Positions 40,221 through 49,998 are shown, numbered from the stretch's first letter. The stretch: 64,000 bases of DNA from Curtobacterium sp. S6 (GCF_000710345.2 NZ_JHEL01000015.1:682001-746000), one strand, 5' to 3'. Notes: generated by a model from the sequence alone, not told the origin. Made by a program: numbers and translations.

Positions 40221-43200
40221 ATGTCTGAGCAGCCATCATCCCCCCAGCCCACCCGCCGGATCACCTATCCCGAGGCCCTCCCCGTATCGGCCCGCCGAGC
40301 GGACATCATGGAGGCCATCCAAGGCCACCAGGTGGTGGTCATCGCCGGCGAGACTGGATCCGGTAAAACCACGCAGATCCCCAAGATGTGCTTGGAGCTG
40401 GGCCTCGGCGAGAACGGCACGATTGGGCACACTCAGCCCCGCCGGCTTGCGGCTCGGTCCGTGGCCGAGCGCATCGCCGAAGAGATGGGCGAAGAAGTCG
40501 GGCAGACCGTCGGTTACCAGGTGCGTTTCACCTCGCAGGTCGGCTCGGACACCGCGGTCAAGCTCATGACCGACGGGATTCTTCTCGCCGAGATCCCCCA
40601 CGATCCCCTGCTGAGCCGGTACTCGACCATCATCATCGACGAGGCCCACGAGCGTTCGCTCAACATCGACTTCATCCTCGGTTACCTCAAGCGGATCCTT
40701 CCCGAACGCCCGGATCTCAAGGTCATCATCACCTCGGCGACCATCGATCCCGAGCGATTCTCTCGACACTTCGCCCCGAGCTTCGATCCGGTTGCCGAGC
40801 ATCTCGACGATGAGCAGATGCCGGATGACGCCGCGCCGATTATTGAGGTCTCCGGTCGAACCTTTCCCGTGGAAGTCAGGTACCGCCCGCTCACGGATTC
40901 CTCGTCCGCTTCGGAGGACGAATCCTCCGACGGCTTGGAGGCCAACGACGTCGACCCCCTGGACGCGGTGTGCGATGCGGTGCTCGAGCTTCGCAGAGAG
41001 GCACCCGGTGACATCCTCATCTTCTTCTCCGGCGAGCGCGAGATTCGCGACGCCGCCGATGCCCTTGAGGACCTGGCGAAGCGGGAGCGTTCCCTGGCGG
41101 GAACCGAGATCCTCCCGCTGTTCGCGCGACTGTCGATGGCCGAGCAACACCGCGTCTTCAGGCCCTCCGGCAAGCCCCGGATCGTCTTGGCCACCAACGT
41201 CGCGGAGACTTCGCTGACCGTTCCCGGGATTAAGTACGTCATCGACCCCGGCACGGCCCGCATTTCCCGCTATTCCGCCCGAACCAAAGTTCAGCGGCTG
41301 CCGATCGAACGCATCTCTCAGGCGAGCGCCCGGCAGCGGTCGGGCCGTTGCGGGCGCGTGTCCGACGGCATCGCGATCCGCCTGTATTCCGAAGAAGACT
41401 TCTTGTCGCGGCCCGAGTTCACGGACCCGGAGATCCTGCGCACCAATCTCGCCTCGGTCATTTTGCACACGATGTCGATCGGTGTGGTCAGCTCCCCGGC
41501 GGACATGGAGCGGTTCCCGTTCGTTCAGCCCCCGGCCCGCCGGTCGATCACGGACGGGGTCAACGTTCTCCGCGAGCTGGGAGCCCTGCGGGAGACGTCC
41601 GAACGCGCGGAGACCCCAGAAGGGAAAAAACGGTCTCGCACGTCGCGGGGCTCGTCCCGGAACGGCCGCGACGACCGCTCGGCCTCGCCACTGACGTCGG
41701 TCGGACGCCAGCTCGCCGCCTTCCCGGTCGATCCGCGGCTCGGCCGGATGATCGTCGCGGCCAAGCACCACGACGTCGCCAAGGAGCTGATGGTCCTGAC
41801 GGCGGGACTGACCATCCAGGACCCCCGCGAGCGCCCGACCGAGAAACGGGCGCAAGCCGACGAGTTCCACGCGCGGTTCGCGGATGACTCCTCGGACTTC
41901 TCCAGTTATCTCTTGCTCTGGCAGTACCTCCAGGACAAACAGGATGAGCTCTCCTCATCGCAGTTCCGTAAGCTCTGCCGCCGGGAGTTCATCAATTATC
42001 TTCGCGTCCGGGAGTGGCAGGACCTCTACGAACAGCTGAGGCGGCTGGGATCCCGTGCCGGCATTTCGGTGTCTCGGGGTCGCCAGATCACGGTCGGGGG
42101 CACCGAGGAGGCGGTTCATCGCAGCCTGCTGACCGGCCTGCTAAGCCATATCGGCCTCAAGGACGAACGGAAACATGAGTATCACGGTGCCCGCGGCAGC
42201 AGATTCTCGATCTTCCCCGGTTCCGGTCTCTTCAAGAAGAATCCGGATTGGGTCGTCTCGGCGGAACTCGTGGAGACCTCAAAGTTGTGGGCTCGAGTCA
42301 ATGCCGCCGTGGATCCGCAGTGGATCGAGGACGCCGCCGGGAGCCTTCTCAAGCGCACGTATTCGGAGCCGCACTGGTCGGCCAAGCGCGGATCCGTGAT
42401 GGCCTATGAAAAGGCGACGCTCTTCGGTGTTCCCGTAGTGACCGACCGTCCCGTCAATTATTGGCGCATCGATCCCGATCTGTCCCGCGAGCTGTTCATT
42501 CGTCGCGCCTTGGTCGAGGGAGACTGGCGGACACGGCATCGATTTTTCCAGAGGAACCGCCAACGCCTGGCCGACATCGATCAGCTCGAGGCGCGTCTGC
42601 GCCGCCGCGACCTGCGCGTCGACGATGAGAGCATCTTCGCCTTCTACGACGCCCGCATTCCTCGGGACGTGGTCTCCGAGCGGCACTTCGACCGGTGGTG
42701 GAAGAGCGAGCGGGCGAAGAATGAACACCTGCTGGACTTCACCCGCGAGAACCTGATCGACGACGAGGCCCGCGACTACGACGAGTCGCAATTCCCCCGA
42801 ACGTGGGTCCTGGAGACCGCCGACGGCGAGTTGCGGCTCGACCTGACCTACGAATTCGCCCCCGCGGCGCCCGGAAGCACCCCGGAGGCCGACGGCGTCT
42901 TCGTCCAGGTGCCGATCGTCTTCCTCAACCAGATCTCTCCCGAACCCTTCGAATGGCACATCCCCGGTCTGCGTCGGGAGCTCATCACGGCGCTCATCAA
43001 ATCCCTGCCCAAGGCGTCCCGGAAAAATTTCGTGCCCGCACCCGACGTGGCACGGGAGGCGTTGGAGGCCCTTCACGCCGAGGCGGATCCGGCGCACGAC
43101 GAGCTCCTCCCCGCCCTCGAGCTGACCCTCCGGAGGCTCAAGGGATTCGTGATCCCCCCGAACTCGTGGAATTGGGACGCGGTTCCGGAGCATCTTCGGG

Positions 43201-44339
43201 TGACCTTCCAGGTGCGGGATCACCGCAATAAGCTCCTCGGGGAAGGCAAGGACCTCACCGCGTTGCAGGAGCAACTTCGACCGCAGATTCGGTCGGCGCT
43301 GGCGGCGTCCCTGGGCGCGTCCCCGGATGCGATCGCCAAGCTCGCCTCGGCCGCGAGCGGGTCTCGTTCCCAGAAAAAGGGGAAGCCCACGGCGGATGAA
43401 CGAGCCGGCAGCTCGTCAGGGGCCGGTCACACGCGCGGCGACGGTCCTTCGTCCGGCGGCATCGCGGAGCGAAGCGGGCTGACCGACTGGCCCGAGGAGA
43501 CGATCCCCGCGAAGATCACGCGCACCATCTCGGGGCATTCGGTACAGGGCTACCCCGCTCTGGTCGACGAAGGCGAAAGCGTTGCCCTGCGCATCCTCGC
43601 CTCGCCGGCCGAAAGGGATCGCGCCCAACGCCGGGCGGTAATCCGGCTCCTGTCCCTGCGTGTCCCGTCTCCCCAGAAGTACGTCTCCGACCACCTGAAG
43701 AACCACGAAAAGATCGTCTTCACCCAAAACCCGCACGGCTCGGTCGAATCTTTGATCGCCGACTGCACGGTCGCCGCGTTGGACAAGCTCACCCCGTCGG
43801 AGGCGCCCACCACCAGGGAAAACTTCGAGAAACTCTTCCACGACGTCCGCGCCGAACTGATCGACACGGTCTTCACGGTCACGAGCTTGGTCGCGGACAT
43901 CCTTCAGCGGGCCAACGCGGTCCGCAAGAAGCTCAAGTCATCGGCGTCCCTGGCGGTCATCAATAATCTCAACGACGTCAAGGCGCAGCTGGAAAATCTG
44001 GTCTATCCCGGATTCGTCGCGGCCACGGGCTACGACCGGCTGGTCCACCTCCCCCGGTACCTGGACGCGATGGAACGCCGCATCGACAAGATGGGTGAGC
44101 GCGTCGGCAAGGACACCACCCTGATGTTGGAGGTCCAGGCCCTGGAGGACGAGTACGACGCCGTCGCCGAGAAACACTCCGTTCAGGGGGGCGTCCCACC
44201 GCAACTGGCCGATGTCGGGTGGCTGATCGAGGAGCTGCGCGTCAGCTATTTCGCCCAAGAGCTCGGAACGGCCCGGCCGGTCTCCCCGCAACGGATCAAG
44301 AAGGCGCAGAAGCAGGCGCTGGAGGACCTCACCGGTTGA
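40221..44339 (+). CDS. hrpA: ATP-dependent RNA helicase HrpA (DEAH box)
   Basis: The 1372-residue DEAH/RHA helicase acts on RNA; E. coli HrpA has roles in mRNA processing and rescue of stalled or collided ribosomes. Walker A GETGSGKT is at 43-50, DEAH at 140-143 (IIDEAHERS) and motif III ITSATID; the second RecA domain ends in QRSGRCGRVSDG. Then follow winged-helix/HA2 and OB-like domains and the long C-terminal DUF3418-type region specific to HrpA. A Ser/Gly-rich linker occurs near residue 1050-1085. The ATG at 40221 follows a TAGAAT -10-like hexamer (40205-40210) by 10 nt, suggesting a very short leader; the ATG at 40209 overlaps that element. Confidence 0.95.
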   Translation: MSEQPSSPQPTRRITYPEALPVSARRADIMEAIQGHQVVVIAGETGSGKTTQIPKMCLELGLGENGTIGHTQPRRLAARSVAERIAEEMGEEVGQTVGYQVRFTSQVGSDTAVKLMTDGILLAEIPHDPLLSRYSTIIIDEAHERSLNIDFILGYLKRILPERPDLKVIITSATIDPERFSRHFAPSFDPVAEHLDDEQMPDDAAPIIEVSGRTFPVEVRYRPLTDSSSASEDESSDGLEANDVDPLDAVCDAVLELRREAPGDILIFFSGEREIRDAADALEDLAKRERSLAGTEILPLFARLSMAEQHRVFRPSGKPRIVLATNVAETSLTVPGIKYVIDPGTARISRYSARTKVQRLPIERISQASARQRSGRCGRVSDGIAIRLYSEEDFLSRPEFTDPEILRTNLASVILHTMSIGVVSSPADMERFPFVQPPARRSITDGVNVLRELGALRETSERAETPEGKKRSRTSRGSSRNGRDDRSASPLTSVGRQLAAFPVDPRLGRMIVAAKHHDVAKELMVLTAGLTIQDPRERPTEKRAQADEFHARFADDSSDFSSYLLLWQYLQDKQDELSSSQFRKLCRREFINYLRVREWQDLYEQLRRLGSRAGISVSRGRQITVGGTEEAVHRSLLTGLLSHIGLKDERKHEYHGARGSRFSIFPGSGLFKKNPDWVVSAELVETSKLWARVNAAVDPQWIEDAAGSLLKRTYSEPHWSAKRGSVMAYEKATLFGVPVVTDRPVNYWRIDPDLSRELFIRRALVEGDWRTRHRFFQRNRQRLADIDQLEARLRRRDLRVDDESIFAFYDARIPRDVVSERHFDRWWKSERAKNEHLLDFTRENLIDDEARDYDESQFPRTWVLETADGELRLDLTYEFAPAAPGSTPEADGVFVQVPIVFLNQISPEPFEWHIPGLRRELITALIKSLPKASRKNFVPAPDVAREALEALHAEADPAHDELLPALELTLRRLKGFVIPPNSWNWDAVPEHLRVTFQVRDHRNKLLGEGKDLTALQEQLRPQIRSALAASLGASPDAIAKLASAASGSRSQKKGKPTADERAGSSSGAGHTRGDGPSSGGIAERSGLTDWPEETIPAKITRTISGHSVQGYPALVDEGESVALRILASPAERDRAQRRAVIRLLSLRVPSPQKYVSDHLKNHEKIVFTQNPHGSVESLIADCTVAALDKLTPSEAPTTRENFEKLFHDVRAELIDTVFTVTSLVADILQRANAVRKKLKSSASLAVINNLNDVKAQLENLVYPGFVAATGYDRLVHLPRYLDAMERRIDKMGERVGKDTTLMLEVQALEDEYDAVAEKHSVQGGVPPQLADVGWLIEELRVSYFAQELGTARPVSPQRIKKAQKQALEDLTG

Positions 44340-44967
44340 GGTATTTCAACACGGCGGTGACGCGGCGGTGGACATCGTCGTCGGCGGAAAGGCCGAGTTT
44401 CGCAAAGATCCGTTGGGAATGTTTCTCCACGCCGCCCGGCGTGATGACCAACCGTTCCGCGATACCGGCGTTCGTGTGACCCATAGCCATCAGCTCGAGG
44501 ACCTCGGTTTCCCGCGAGGTGAGCTCCCGTAGGGGCCCACGGTCTCTGACGATGAGTTGGTGAGCTACCTCCGGATCGAGGACCGTCCCGCCGCGAGCGA
44601 CGCGATCCGCCGAAGCCAGGAAAGCGTCGATGTCCGAGACTCGGTCCTTGAGGAGATATCCGATGGCGCCTCGCCCGGACGCGACCAGCTCCTCGGCATA
44701 GTCCACAACTACGTACTGGCTAAGGAGCATGATCGGCGCCTCCGGCCAGGTGTGGCGAAGTTCAATGCTCGCGGTCAATCCCTCGTCGGTATGGCTCGGC
44801 GGCATGCGAATATCGCTGATGATGAGGTCTGGCCGTTCCTCGAGGGCGGCCCGAATCATCTCCGGGCCGTCCGCGACGCTCGCGACCACCTCGTGGTCAG
44901 CATCCTCCAGGATGAGGCGAAGCCCCTCTCGGATGAGAGCCGAATCGTCGGCTAAGAGGGCTCGCAT
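44329..44967 (-). CDS. NarL/FixJ-family response regulator
   Basis: The 212-residue regulator has a receiver domain with the acidic pair DD at 7-8, phosphoacceptor Asp52 (IISDIRMPP) and Lys in GYLLKDR. A LuxR-type helix-turn-helix follows (LTSRETEVLELMAMGHTNAGIAERLVITPGGVEKHSQRIFAKLGL). It pairs with the histidine kinase just upstream, overlapping it by 16 nt. Its 3' end overlaps the convergent hrpA by 11 nt. Target genes unknown. Confidence 0.93.
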   Translation of the reverse strand: MRALLADDSALIREGLRLILEDADHEVVASVADGPEMIRAALEERPDLIISDIRMPPSHTDEGLTASIELRHTWPEAPIMLLSQYVVVDYAEELVASGRGAIGYLLKDRVSDIDAFLASADRVARGGTVLDPEVAHQLIVRDRGPLRELTSRETEVLELMAMGHTNAGIAERLVITPGGVEKHSQRIFAKLGLSADDDVHRRVTAVLKYLNR

Positions 44968-46343
44968 GGAATCTCACTCCTGACTCTCGTGGGCCCACCC
45001 CGCGGCGACTCGATCACGAACCGCCCCTCAACCCCGGTGACGCGATCGCTGAGCCCTGCGAGCCCATGGCCTTTGGCCGCAGACGCACCCCCGGCGCCGT
45101 CGTCGCAGACCTCGACGACCAGCTCTTGGCCGTCCTCCTTCACCGTGACGTCAACGACGGAGGCCGCGGCGTGCTTATTGGCATTCACGAGGCATTCCGA
45201 AATCACGAAATATGCGGTCGATTCCACGTGGGGCGGCAGATCGGGCGGGGCGTTCCATGCGATCCGCACGGACAGTTGGGACCGAGAAGCGACATCCGTG
45301 ACGGCGGCCCGAAGCCCTCGGTCGACGAGGATTGCCGGCGCGATGCCGCGGGACAGTTGCCGAAGCTCGAGCAGCGTGTCTCGGCTCTGGGACCGGGCGC
45401 CCCGGAGAATCTCCGATGCCTTCTGCGGATCATTGACCGCGACCCTCTCCGCCCTGGCCAGGTCCATGTCCAAGCGCACCAAACGTTGTTGCGGGCCGTC
45501 GTGAATGTCCCGTTCCAGGCGACGCATCGAATCGATGTCCGCGCGCCGCGACGCCGCCCGCGAGCCCTCGAGACTCTCGATCCGCCGCTTCGAAGATATC
45601 GGACGGCACAACATCGATTGCGACACGGTCGACCGCAACAGGGTTAACCCGTGGGCTAACCACGGGAGCGTCACGAGAAAAATCGCCCCGAAAATCAGGT
45701 ACAGCAAGGCCTCAGTCGCGTTCGGATGATCCGAAACCCACAGGATGTCGCGATCGGACGCCGATAGCAGGTCAGACAGTGTCTTCCCCCCGACGTTGCG
45801 TATCATTCCCGTGTGGAGCATCCACACCATGAGCGGGCCGGCCACCGTGACGAGCGCCATCGTCCACCAGAAAAAAGCGATCCAGAAGGTCACGGTCGAG
45901 AGCACGAAATCCACGAGGATCCACGCGAGGTTCATCCACGACTGCCCGTGGCTCAGGTCGGCTTTGAGCCGACCGGGAAATCCCCGTGCTTCACGAGGGG
46001 GAACGGGCCGCGGCACGTCGCGGGATCTCGTCCACGCCACCAAATCGCGTTCGACTCGGCTCGCCCCGCGTCCGTAATACACCAGACCCCACAGGACCAG
46101 GAATCCAAGCAAGAAGAGTGGGATGAGCCCCACCACCAGGCCGAAGACGGTGACCACGATGACGAAGGAAACCAATGCCACCGGGAAACTCGAGGCCAAG
46201 TAGGCGTTCTCCCGGCCAAACCTGGCCCAGCCTCCCCTGCGCCCGGACGGGGCCGGACGAGTGCTTTGGGGACTTCTCGATTCGGGCTTGGCCGCGGTGT
46301 CCGGGGGTGTCTTCACGGATTCGGTCTCGGGGTAAATGCTCAT
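44952..46343 (-). CDS. Sensor histidine kinase (HisKA_3/NarX-like)
   Basis: The 463-residue membrane kinase has a disordered N-terminus of about 50 residues, two clusters of transmembrane helices forming a putative membrane sensor domain (about 50-245), a dimerisation helix with the phospho-acceptor His in RRLERDIHDGPQQRL, and a GHKL ATPase domain with NANKHAAAS and CDDGAGGA boxes. The output partner is the overlapping response regulator. The ATG at 46343 (MSIYPETES) is preferred over 46379 by sequence character, but neither has a strong ribosome-binding site. Confidence 0.9.
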   Translation of the reverse strand: MSIYPETESVKTPPDTAAKPESRSPQSTRPAPSGRRGGWARFGRENAYLASSFPVALVSFVIVVTVFGLVVGLIPLFLLGFLVLWGLVYYGRGASRVERDLVAWTRSRDVPRPVPPREARGFPGRLKADLSHGQSWMNLAWILVDFVLSTVTFWIAFFWWTMALVTVAGPLMVWMLHTGMIRNVGGKTLSDLLSASDRDILWVSDHPNATEALLYLIFGAIFLVTLPWLAHGLTLLRSTVSQSMLCRPISSKRRIESLEGSRAASRRADIDSMRRLERDIHDGPQQRLVRLDMDLARAERVAVNDPQKASEILRGARSQSRDTLLELRQLSRGIAPAILVDRGLRAAVTDVASRSQLSVRIAWNAPPDLPPHVESTAYFVISECLVNANKHAAASVVDVTVKEDGQELVVEVCDDGAGGASAAKGHGLAGLSDRVTGVEGRFVIESPRGGPTRVRSEIPCEPS

Positions 46344-46395
46344 GCATCTATCGTCTCGACGCGCCCAACGCCATACCATCCTGCTGGCCGGCGTC

Positions 46396-46421
46396 CCGTT
46401 GTCGGGTTAGCCCGACAACGG
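46396..46421. promoter_or_regulatory. Perfect 11-bp inverted repeat upstream of the histidine kinase
   Basis: CCGTTGTCGGG and its exact complement flank a TTAG loop. It lies 53-78 nt upstream of the kinase start and 30 nt downstream of the HIT stop codon on the same strand. No T run follows on the minus strand, so an operator for the two-component pair is at least as likely as a terminator. Confidence 0.5.
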
Positions 46422-46450
46422 AACACTCTATGGGCATCAGACGATGTCGA

Positions 46451-46876
46451 TTAGCCGATCTCCGCTTCCGAGTGCCCCGCGCGAACCAGGGCCTCGCGGA
46501 TCGATGACGCGGCTTCGTCCATGCGCGCGTCGTCCGGGTCGTTGTCTACCTGATCGAAGCTGAATTCCTCGATGGAATTCGTCGGCCACACGTGCAGGTG
46601 CGTGTGCGGCACCTCGAATCCCTGGATCATCAATCCGACGCGCACGGGCCGGTACACCTCGTCGATGGCCCGACCGATCAGCCGGGAGACCTCCATGAGG
46701 TGCGAGGCGAGGTCTTGCGGGAGATCCACCCAGTGATCGATCTCTTCGCGAGGGACCACCAGGACGTGTCCCATGGACAAGGGCTGGATCGACAGGAAAG
46801 CCACGGCTCGCTCGTCCCGCCACACGAATCGTCCGGGTAGCTCCCCGTCGATGATCTTGGTAAATACTGAACTCAC
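46451..46876 (-). CDS. HIT-family nucleotide hydrolase
   Basis: The 141-residue protein carries the histidine-triad active site VPHTHLHVWP and the conserved GHVLVVPREEIDHW segment. HIT proteins hydrolyse or transfer nucleotide monophosphates from dinucleotides or adenylated phosphoramidates. The GTG start at 46876 overlaps the upstream metallo-hydrolase stop (GTGA), so the two are coupled. Confidence 0.92.
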   Translation of the reverse strand: MSSVFTKIIDGELPGRFVWRDERAVAFLSIQPLSMGHVLVVPREEIDHWVDLPQDLASHLMEVSRLIGRAIDEVYRPVRVGLMIQGFEVPHTHLHVWPTNSIEEFSFDQVDNDPDDARMDEAASSIREALVRAGHSEAEIG

Positions 46877-47547
46877 GATGTCTCCTCCAGGGTTACGGTC
46901 TCGCCGGGTAGCAGGCGCTCGTACTGGCTACCGTACTTGGCCCCAAAATTGGTCGCGTGCTTGGTCAGCATTCCCTGTCCGTTTTCGGCCAGCATCGCAT
47001 CGTGGATGGGGAACGCGCGCTTCGGCCGGACGGAGGCCAGGAAGTCCACCACTTCGTGCAATTTATTCCAGGGCGCGTGGATCGGGATCAAGAGGTTCTG
47101 CACCCGGATCTGGTGGGGCACGATCAGGCTGTCTCCCGGATGGTACAGGTTGTCGTCGATCAGGAATCCCACGTTTTGGATCGTCGGGATCAGCGGGTGG
47201 ATCAGTGCGTGCTGCCCGCCAAAGGTCCGCACGTGGTACGGGCCGGCATCGAATTCTTCCTCGCCGTGCACCGCGTGGATGCGTTCGGGGTTTGACACGG
47301 CTTCGCGGAGCTCGTCGGCGGCCGTCTGCGTGGCATAAACCTGCAGATCACGACGCTCGTTGAGCACCGCGTGAACGGTCTCCCGCTCGTAGTGGTCGGG
47401 GTGCTCGTGGGTGATCAGCAGAAACGAGGCGTCGTCGAGGGCCTCACGGATCTCGTCGGCGGAGGAGAAATTACCGGGGTCGAGGACCAGTACCGAGCCG
47501 TCCTTGTCGAGGCGAATACAAGAATGCGTGTATTTCGTGAGTCTCAT
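46873..47547 (-). CDS. Metallo-beta-lactamase-fold hydrolase
   Basis: The 224-residue protein has the metal-binding motif THEHPDHYE, a downstream Asp in YHPGDSLIVP and a final His in FPIHDAML, arranged as in UlaG-like or YtnP-like MBL hydrolases. The N-terminus (MRLTKYTHSCIRLDKDGS) is typical of the branch often next to HIT genes in actinobacteria. Substrate unknown. Confidence 0.87.
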   Translation of the reverse strand: MRLTKYTHSCIRLDKDGSVLVLDPGNFSSADEIREALDDASFLLITHEHPDHYERETVHAVLNERRDLQVYATQTAADELREAVSNPERIHAVHGEEEFDAGPYHVRTFGGQHALIHPLIPTIQNVGFLIDDNLYHPGDSLIVPHQIRVQNLLIPIHAPWNKLHEVVDFLASVRPKRAFPIHDAMLAENGQGMLTKHATNFGAKYGSQYERLLPGETVTLEETS

Positions 47548-47678
47548 GGCACCAGGATATCCCCGAGCCTGCGCCGAAGCGATCAGGGATCACGTGGCTT
47601 AGACTGGAATGAATCGCATGTGCGACCGGTGGAGGACCATTCCACCAGGTCGGGCGTCGTCTGGGAAGGAGAACCGAC

Positions 47679-48131
47679 GTGGTACCCCATCAAGCGTCGA
47701 CCTCACGGGAGCCCGCCTCCGGGGAGTCCAAACAGCCGGAATTTCGCAACACGAAGCAACGGCGCACCGTGGTCGAGGTTCTCCGGACCCTCGAGGAATT
47801 CCATTCGGCTCAGGAGCTGCACCGGATCATCGCCGATCGCGGCGGGAAGGTTTCCCTGGCCACGGTCTACCGCGTCCTGCAGTCGATGGCCGAGGGCGGC
47901 GACGTCGACACCGTTCAGGACCATGAAGGCCAAGCGCTTTACCGCAAGTGCCAGGCCGAGGAGCACCACCATCACCTGCTCTGCCGCCACTGCGGACGGG
48001 CCGAGAATATCGAGGCCGACGTCGTCGAGAAGTGGGCTTCGGCCATCGGCGCCTCCTTCGGTTACTCGGACATCGAGCACACCATCGAACTCACCGGGAT
48101 CTGCGCAGACTGTTCACGAAACAACGGCTGA
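47679..48131 (+). CDS. zur: Fur-family regulator, probably Zur
   Basis: The 150-residue DNA-binding repressor has the winged helix (RNTKQRRTVVEVLRTLEEFHSAQELH...LATVYRVLQ), a metal-site segment EEHHHHLLCRHCGRAENI and a second CxxC (CADCSRN), so it has structural zinc. Zinc sensing rather than iron sensing is inferred from the neighbouring znuACB genes. The GTG at 47679 is preceded by a strong GGGAAGGAGAA. It is convergent with znuB. Confidence 0.87.
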   Translation: MVPHQASTSREPASGESKQPEFRNTKQRRTVVEVLRTLEEFHSAQELHRIIADRGGKVSLATVYRVLQSMAEGGDVDTVQDHEGQALYRKCQAEEHHHHLLCRHCGRAENIEADVVEKWASAIGASFGYSDIEHTIELTGICADCSRNNG

Positions 48132-48135
48132 CCGC

Positions 48136-48158
48136 GGCCGGAACCGCCGGCGCCGGCC
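48136..48158. terminator. Possible hairpin between zur and znuB
   Basis: GGCCGG and CCGGCC arms surround an internal G+C-rich loop in the 28-nt gap between the convergent zur and znuB stops. There is no T run. Confidence 0.3.
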
Positions 48159-48159
48159 C

Positions 48160-49083
48160 CTAGGCAGCTGATGCCTCACGCGGGGCCGCGGAGACTCGTC
48201 CCGAACCGGTCGTCCGGCGGCGCACCCGACCAACGATCCTGCAGATCAGGTAGATGAGGAACGAAATGGTGGTGACGTACGGGCTGATGGGCAACGATCC
48301 GGCCAGGGCAAGCATGATGCCTCCGACGGTCGATATTTCGGCGAAGACCACCGACAGGACCAGCGCCTTGACCGGAGAAGCGGTGACCTGAACGGCCGCG
48401 GCCGCCGGCGTGATCAGCAGGGCCAGGACCAGCAACGAGCCGACGACCTGAACCGACAGCGCGACCGAGATCCCTAACAGCACCATGAAGATCATCGCCA
48501 AGGAGCGCATCGGAACACCCTTGGCCGCCGCCACATCGGGATCCAGGCTCGCGAAGGACAGCGGGCGCCAGACGATCAGCAGGGCTCCGACCACGACGAT
48601 CGCCCCGATCGCCATCTCCGTGACCTGCGCGCCGTCCACCGAGACGATCTGGCCGGTCAGCAGGGAAAATTTATTGGCCGAGCGGCCTTGGTAAAGGGAT
48701 AGGAACAGAATCCCGAGGCCCAGGCCGAACGGCATGAGCACGCCGATCAGCGAGCCATTGTGTTTGGCCCGGGTGCCCAAGGCGCCGATGATCACGGCCG
48801 CGACGATCGATCCCACCAGCGAACCGGTGATCACGTCGAACCCGATGAGCAGGAAGAAGGCGGCCCCCGCGAAGGACAGCTCGGCGATCCCGTGAACCGC
48901 GAAGGCTCCATCCCTCATCGCCACGAAGGTTCCGATGAACCCACCGATCAGCGCCAAAATCGCCCCCGCCACGACGGATTGGCTCAGCAATGACAGCAGT
49001 TCACCGTATCCGTCGAAAACGAAAATCCGGCTCCACAGGCTCTCCGCGGCCAGCGGGAACTGGAGCAGTGCGGCGGTCATCAT
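48160..49083 (-). CDS. znuB: Zinc/manganese ABC transporter permease (ZnuB-like)
   Basis: The 307-residue ABC-3 family permease has about eight to nine hydrophobic helices and the family signature around GGFIGTFVAMRDGAFAVHGIAELSFAGAAFFLLIG. It forms the channel of the importer with znuC and znuA. The ATG overlaps the znuC stop by 1 nt (TGATG). Zinc is favoured over manganese from the His-rich binding protein and adjacent Zur. Confidence 0.9.
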   Translation of the reverse strand: MMTAALLQFPLAAESLWSRIFVFDGYGELLSLLSQSVVAGAILALIGGFIGTFVAMRDGAFAVHGIAELSFAGAAFFLLIGFDVITGSLVGSIVAAVIIGALGTRAKHNGSLIGVLMPFGLGLGILFLSLYQGRSANKFSLLTGQIVSVDGAQVTEMAIGAIVVVGALLIVWRPLSFASLDPDVAAAKGVPMRSLAMIFMVLLGISVALSVQVVGSLLVLALLITPAAAAVQVTASPVKALVLSVVFAEISTVGGIMLALAGSLPISPYVTTISFLIYLICRIVGRVRRRTTGSGRVSAAPREASAA

Positions 49084-49913
49084 CAGGCCTCCCCTTCGAC
49101 ATCGTGGGCGTGGCAGTCGTCGCCCGAGGCGTGCGACATCGCGTTGGCACCGACCACGACGTATCTGCCGTCAATCTTCATGACGGTCACGGGGGCGTCG
49201 TAGACCCGGGAGAGTGTCTCGGTCGACATCACCTCGTCGACGCTCCCGACCGTGAACCGACCGTTGGCCAAGTAGAGAACGCGATCGACGTCGTCGATGA
49301 TCGGGTTGATCTCGTGGGTCACGAAGATCACCGTGGCCCCGGATTCGCGGCGGTAATCCTCGATCAATTGGCTCACGGCGCTCTGGTGGCGCAGATCCAG
49401 GGAGAGCAAGGCCTCGTCGCAGAGGAGAACCTCGGGCCGTGATGCCAGGGCCTGCGCCACCCGGAGCCGTTGTTGCTCGCCCCCCGAGAGCAGACCCACG
49501 GGGACGGCGGCGTACTCGGTGGCACCGACCCTTTCCAAAAGCTCGTCGACCCGCGCCCGGCGCTTGCGGGAAAAGACCCCTGGACCCCACCGGTGACCGT
49601 CCAATCCGAGGCCCACGAGGTCACGGGCGCGCAGCGGCGTCTCGGGAGAAAAGGCCCGTTGCTGGGGGACGTACCCGATGTGAGGGTTACCCCGGCGGAC
49701 GCCTTCCCCCAGCACGGAGACCTCACCGGCGCTCAGCGGCAGTAGCCCCAAGAGGGTCTTGAGAAAGGTCGATTTTCCCGAACCGTTGGGGCCTAGAATC
49801 GCGAAGTACTCCCCCTGGTGGATGTCGAGGGAGAGGTCATCCCACAACACTCGGTCGCCGAAGGACAGCGCCGCTGACCTCAGAGAGACGCTGACGGTTG
49901 ACGAGGGTGACAC
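49083..49913 (-). CDS. znuC: Zinc ABC transporter ATP-binding protein (ZnuC-like)
   Basis: The 276-residue ABC ATPase has Walker A GPNGSGKST (41-49), Q-loop YVPQQRAF, signature LLSGGEQQR and the switch His in FVTHE. The expected Walker B Asp-Glu pair reads VLLCDEALLSLD. A C-terminal extension ends SGDDCHAHDVEGEA, with possible metal ligands. The start is a GTG at 49913, 85 nt after the znuA stop. Confidence 0.92.
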   Translation of the reverse strand: MSPSSTVSVSLRSAALSFGDRVLWDDLSLDIHQGEYFAILGPNGSGKSTFLKTLLGLLPLSAGEVSVLGEGVRRGNPHIGYVPQQRAFSPETPLRARDLVGLGLDGHRWGPGVFSRKRRARVDELLERVGATEYAAVPVGLLSGGEQQRLRVAQALASRPEVLLCDEALLSLDLRHQSAVSQLIEDYRRESGATVIFVTHEINPIIDDVDRVLYLANGRFTVGSVDEVMSTETLSRVYDAPVTVMKIDGRYVVVGANAMSHASGDDCHAHDVEGEA

Positions 49914-49998
49914 GTAGGGGGCTCCTGTGAGGCTGGTGGGTGACGGGACGGCGATGCGCGGCCCTGACGAATCGCAGGTTGCGAGCGCTCGAATCGGA

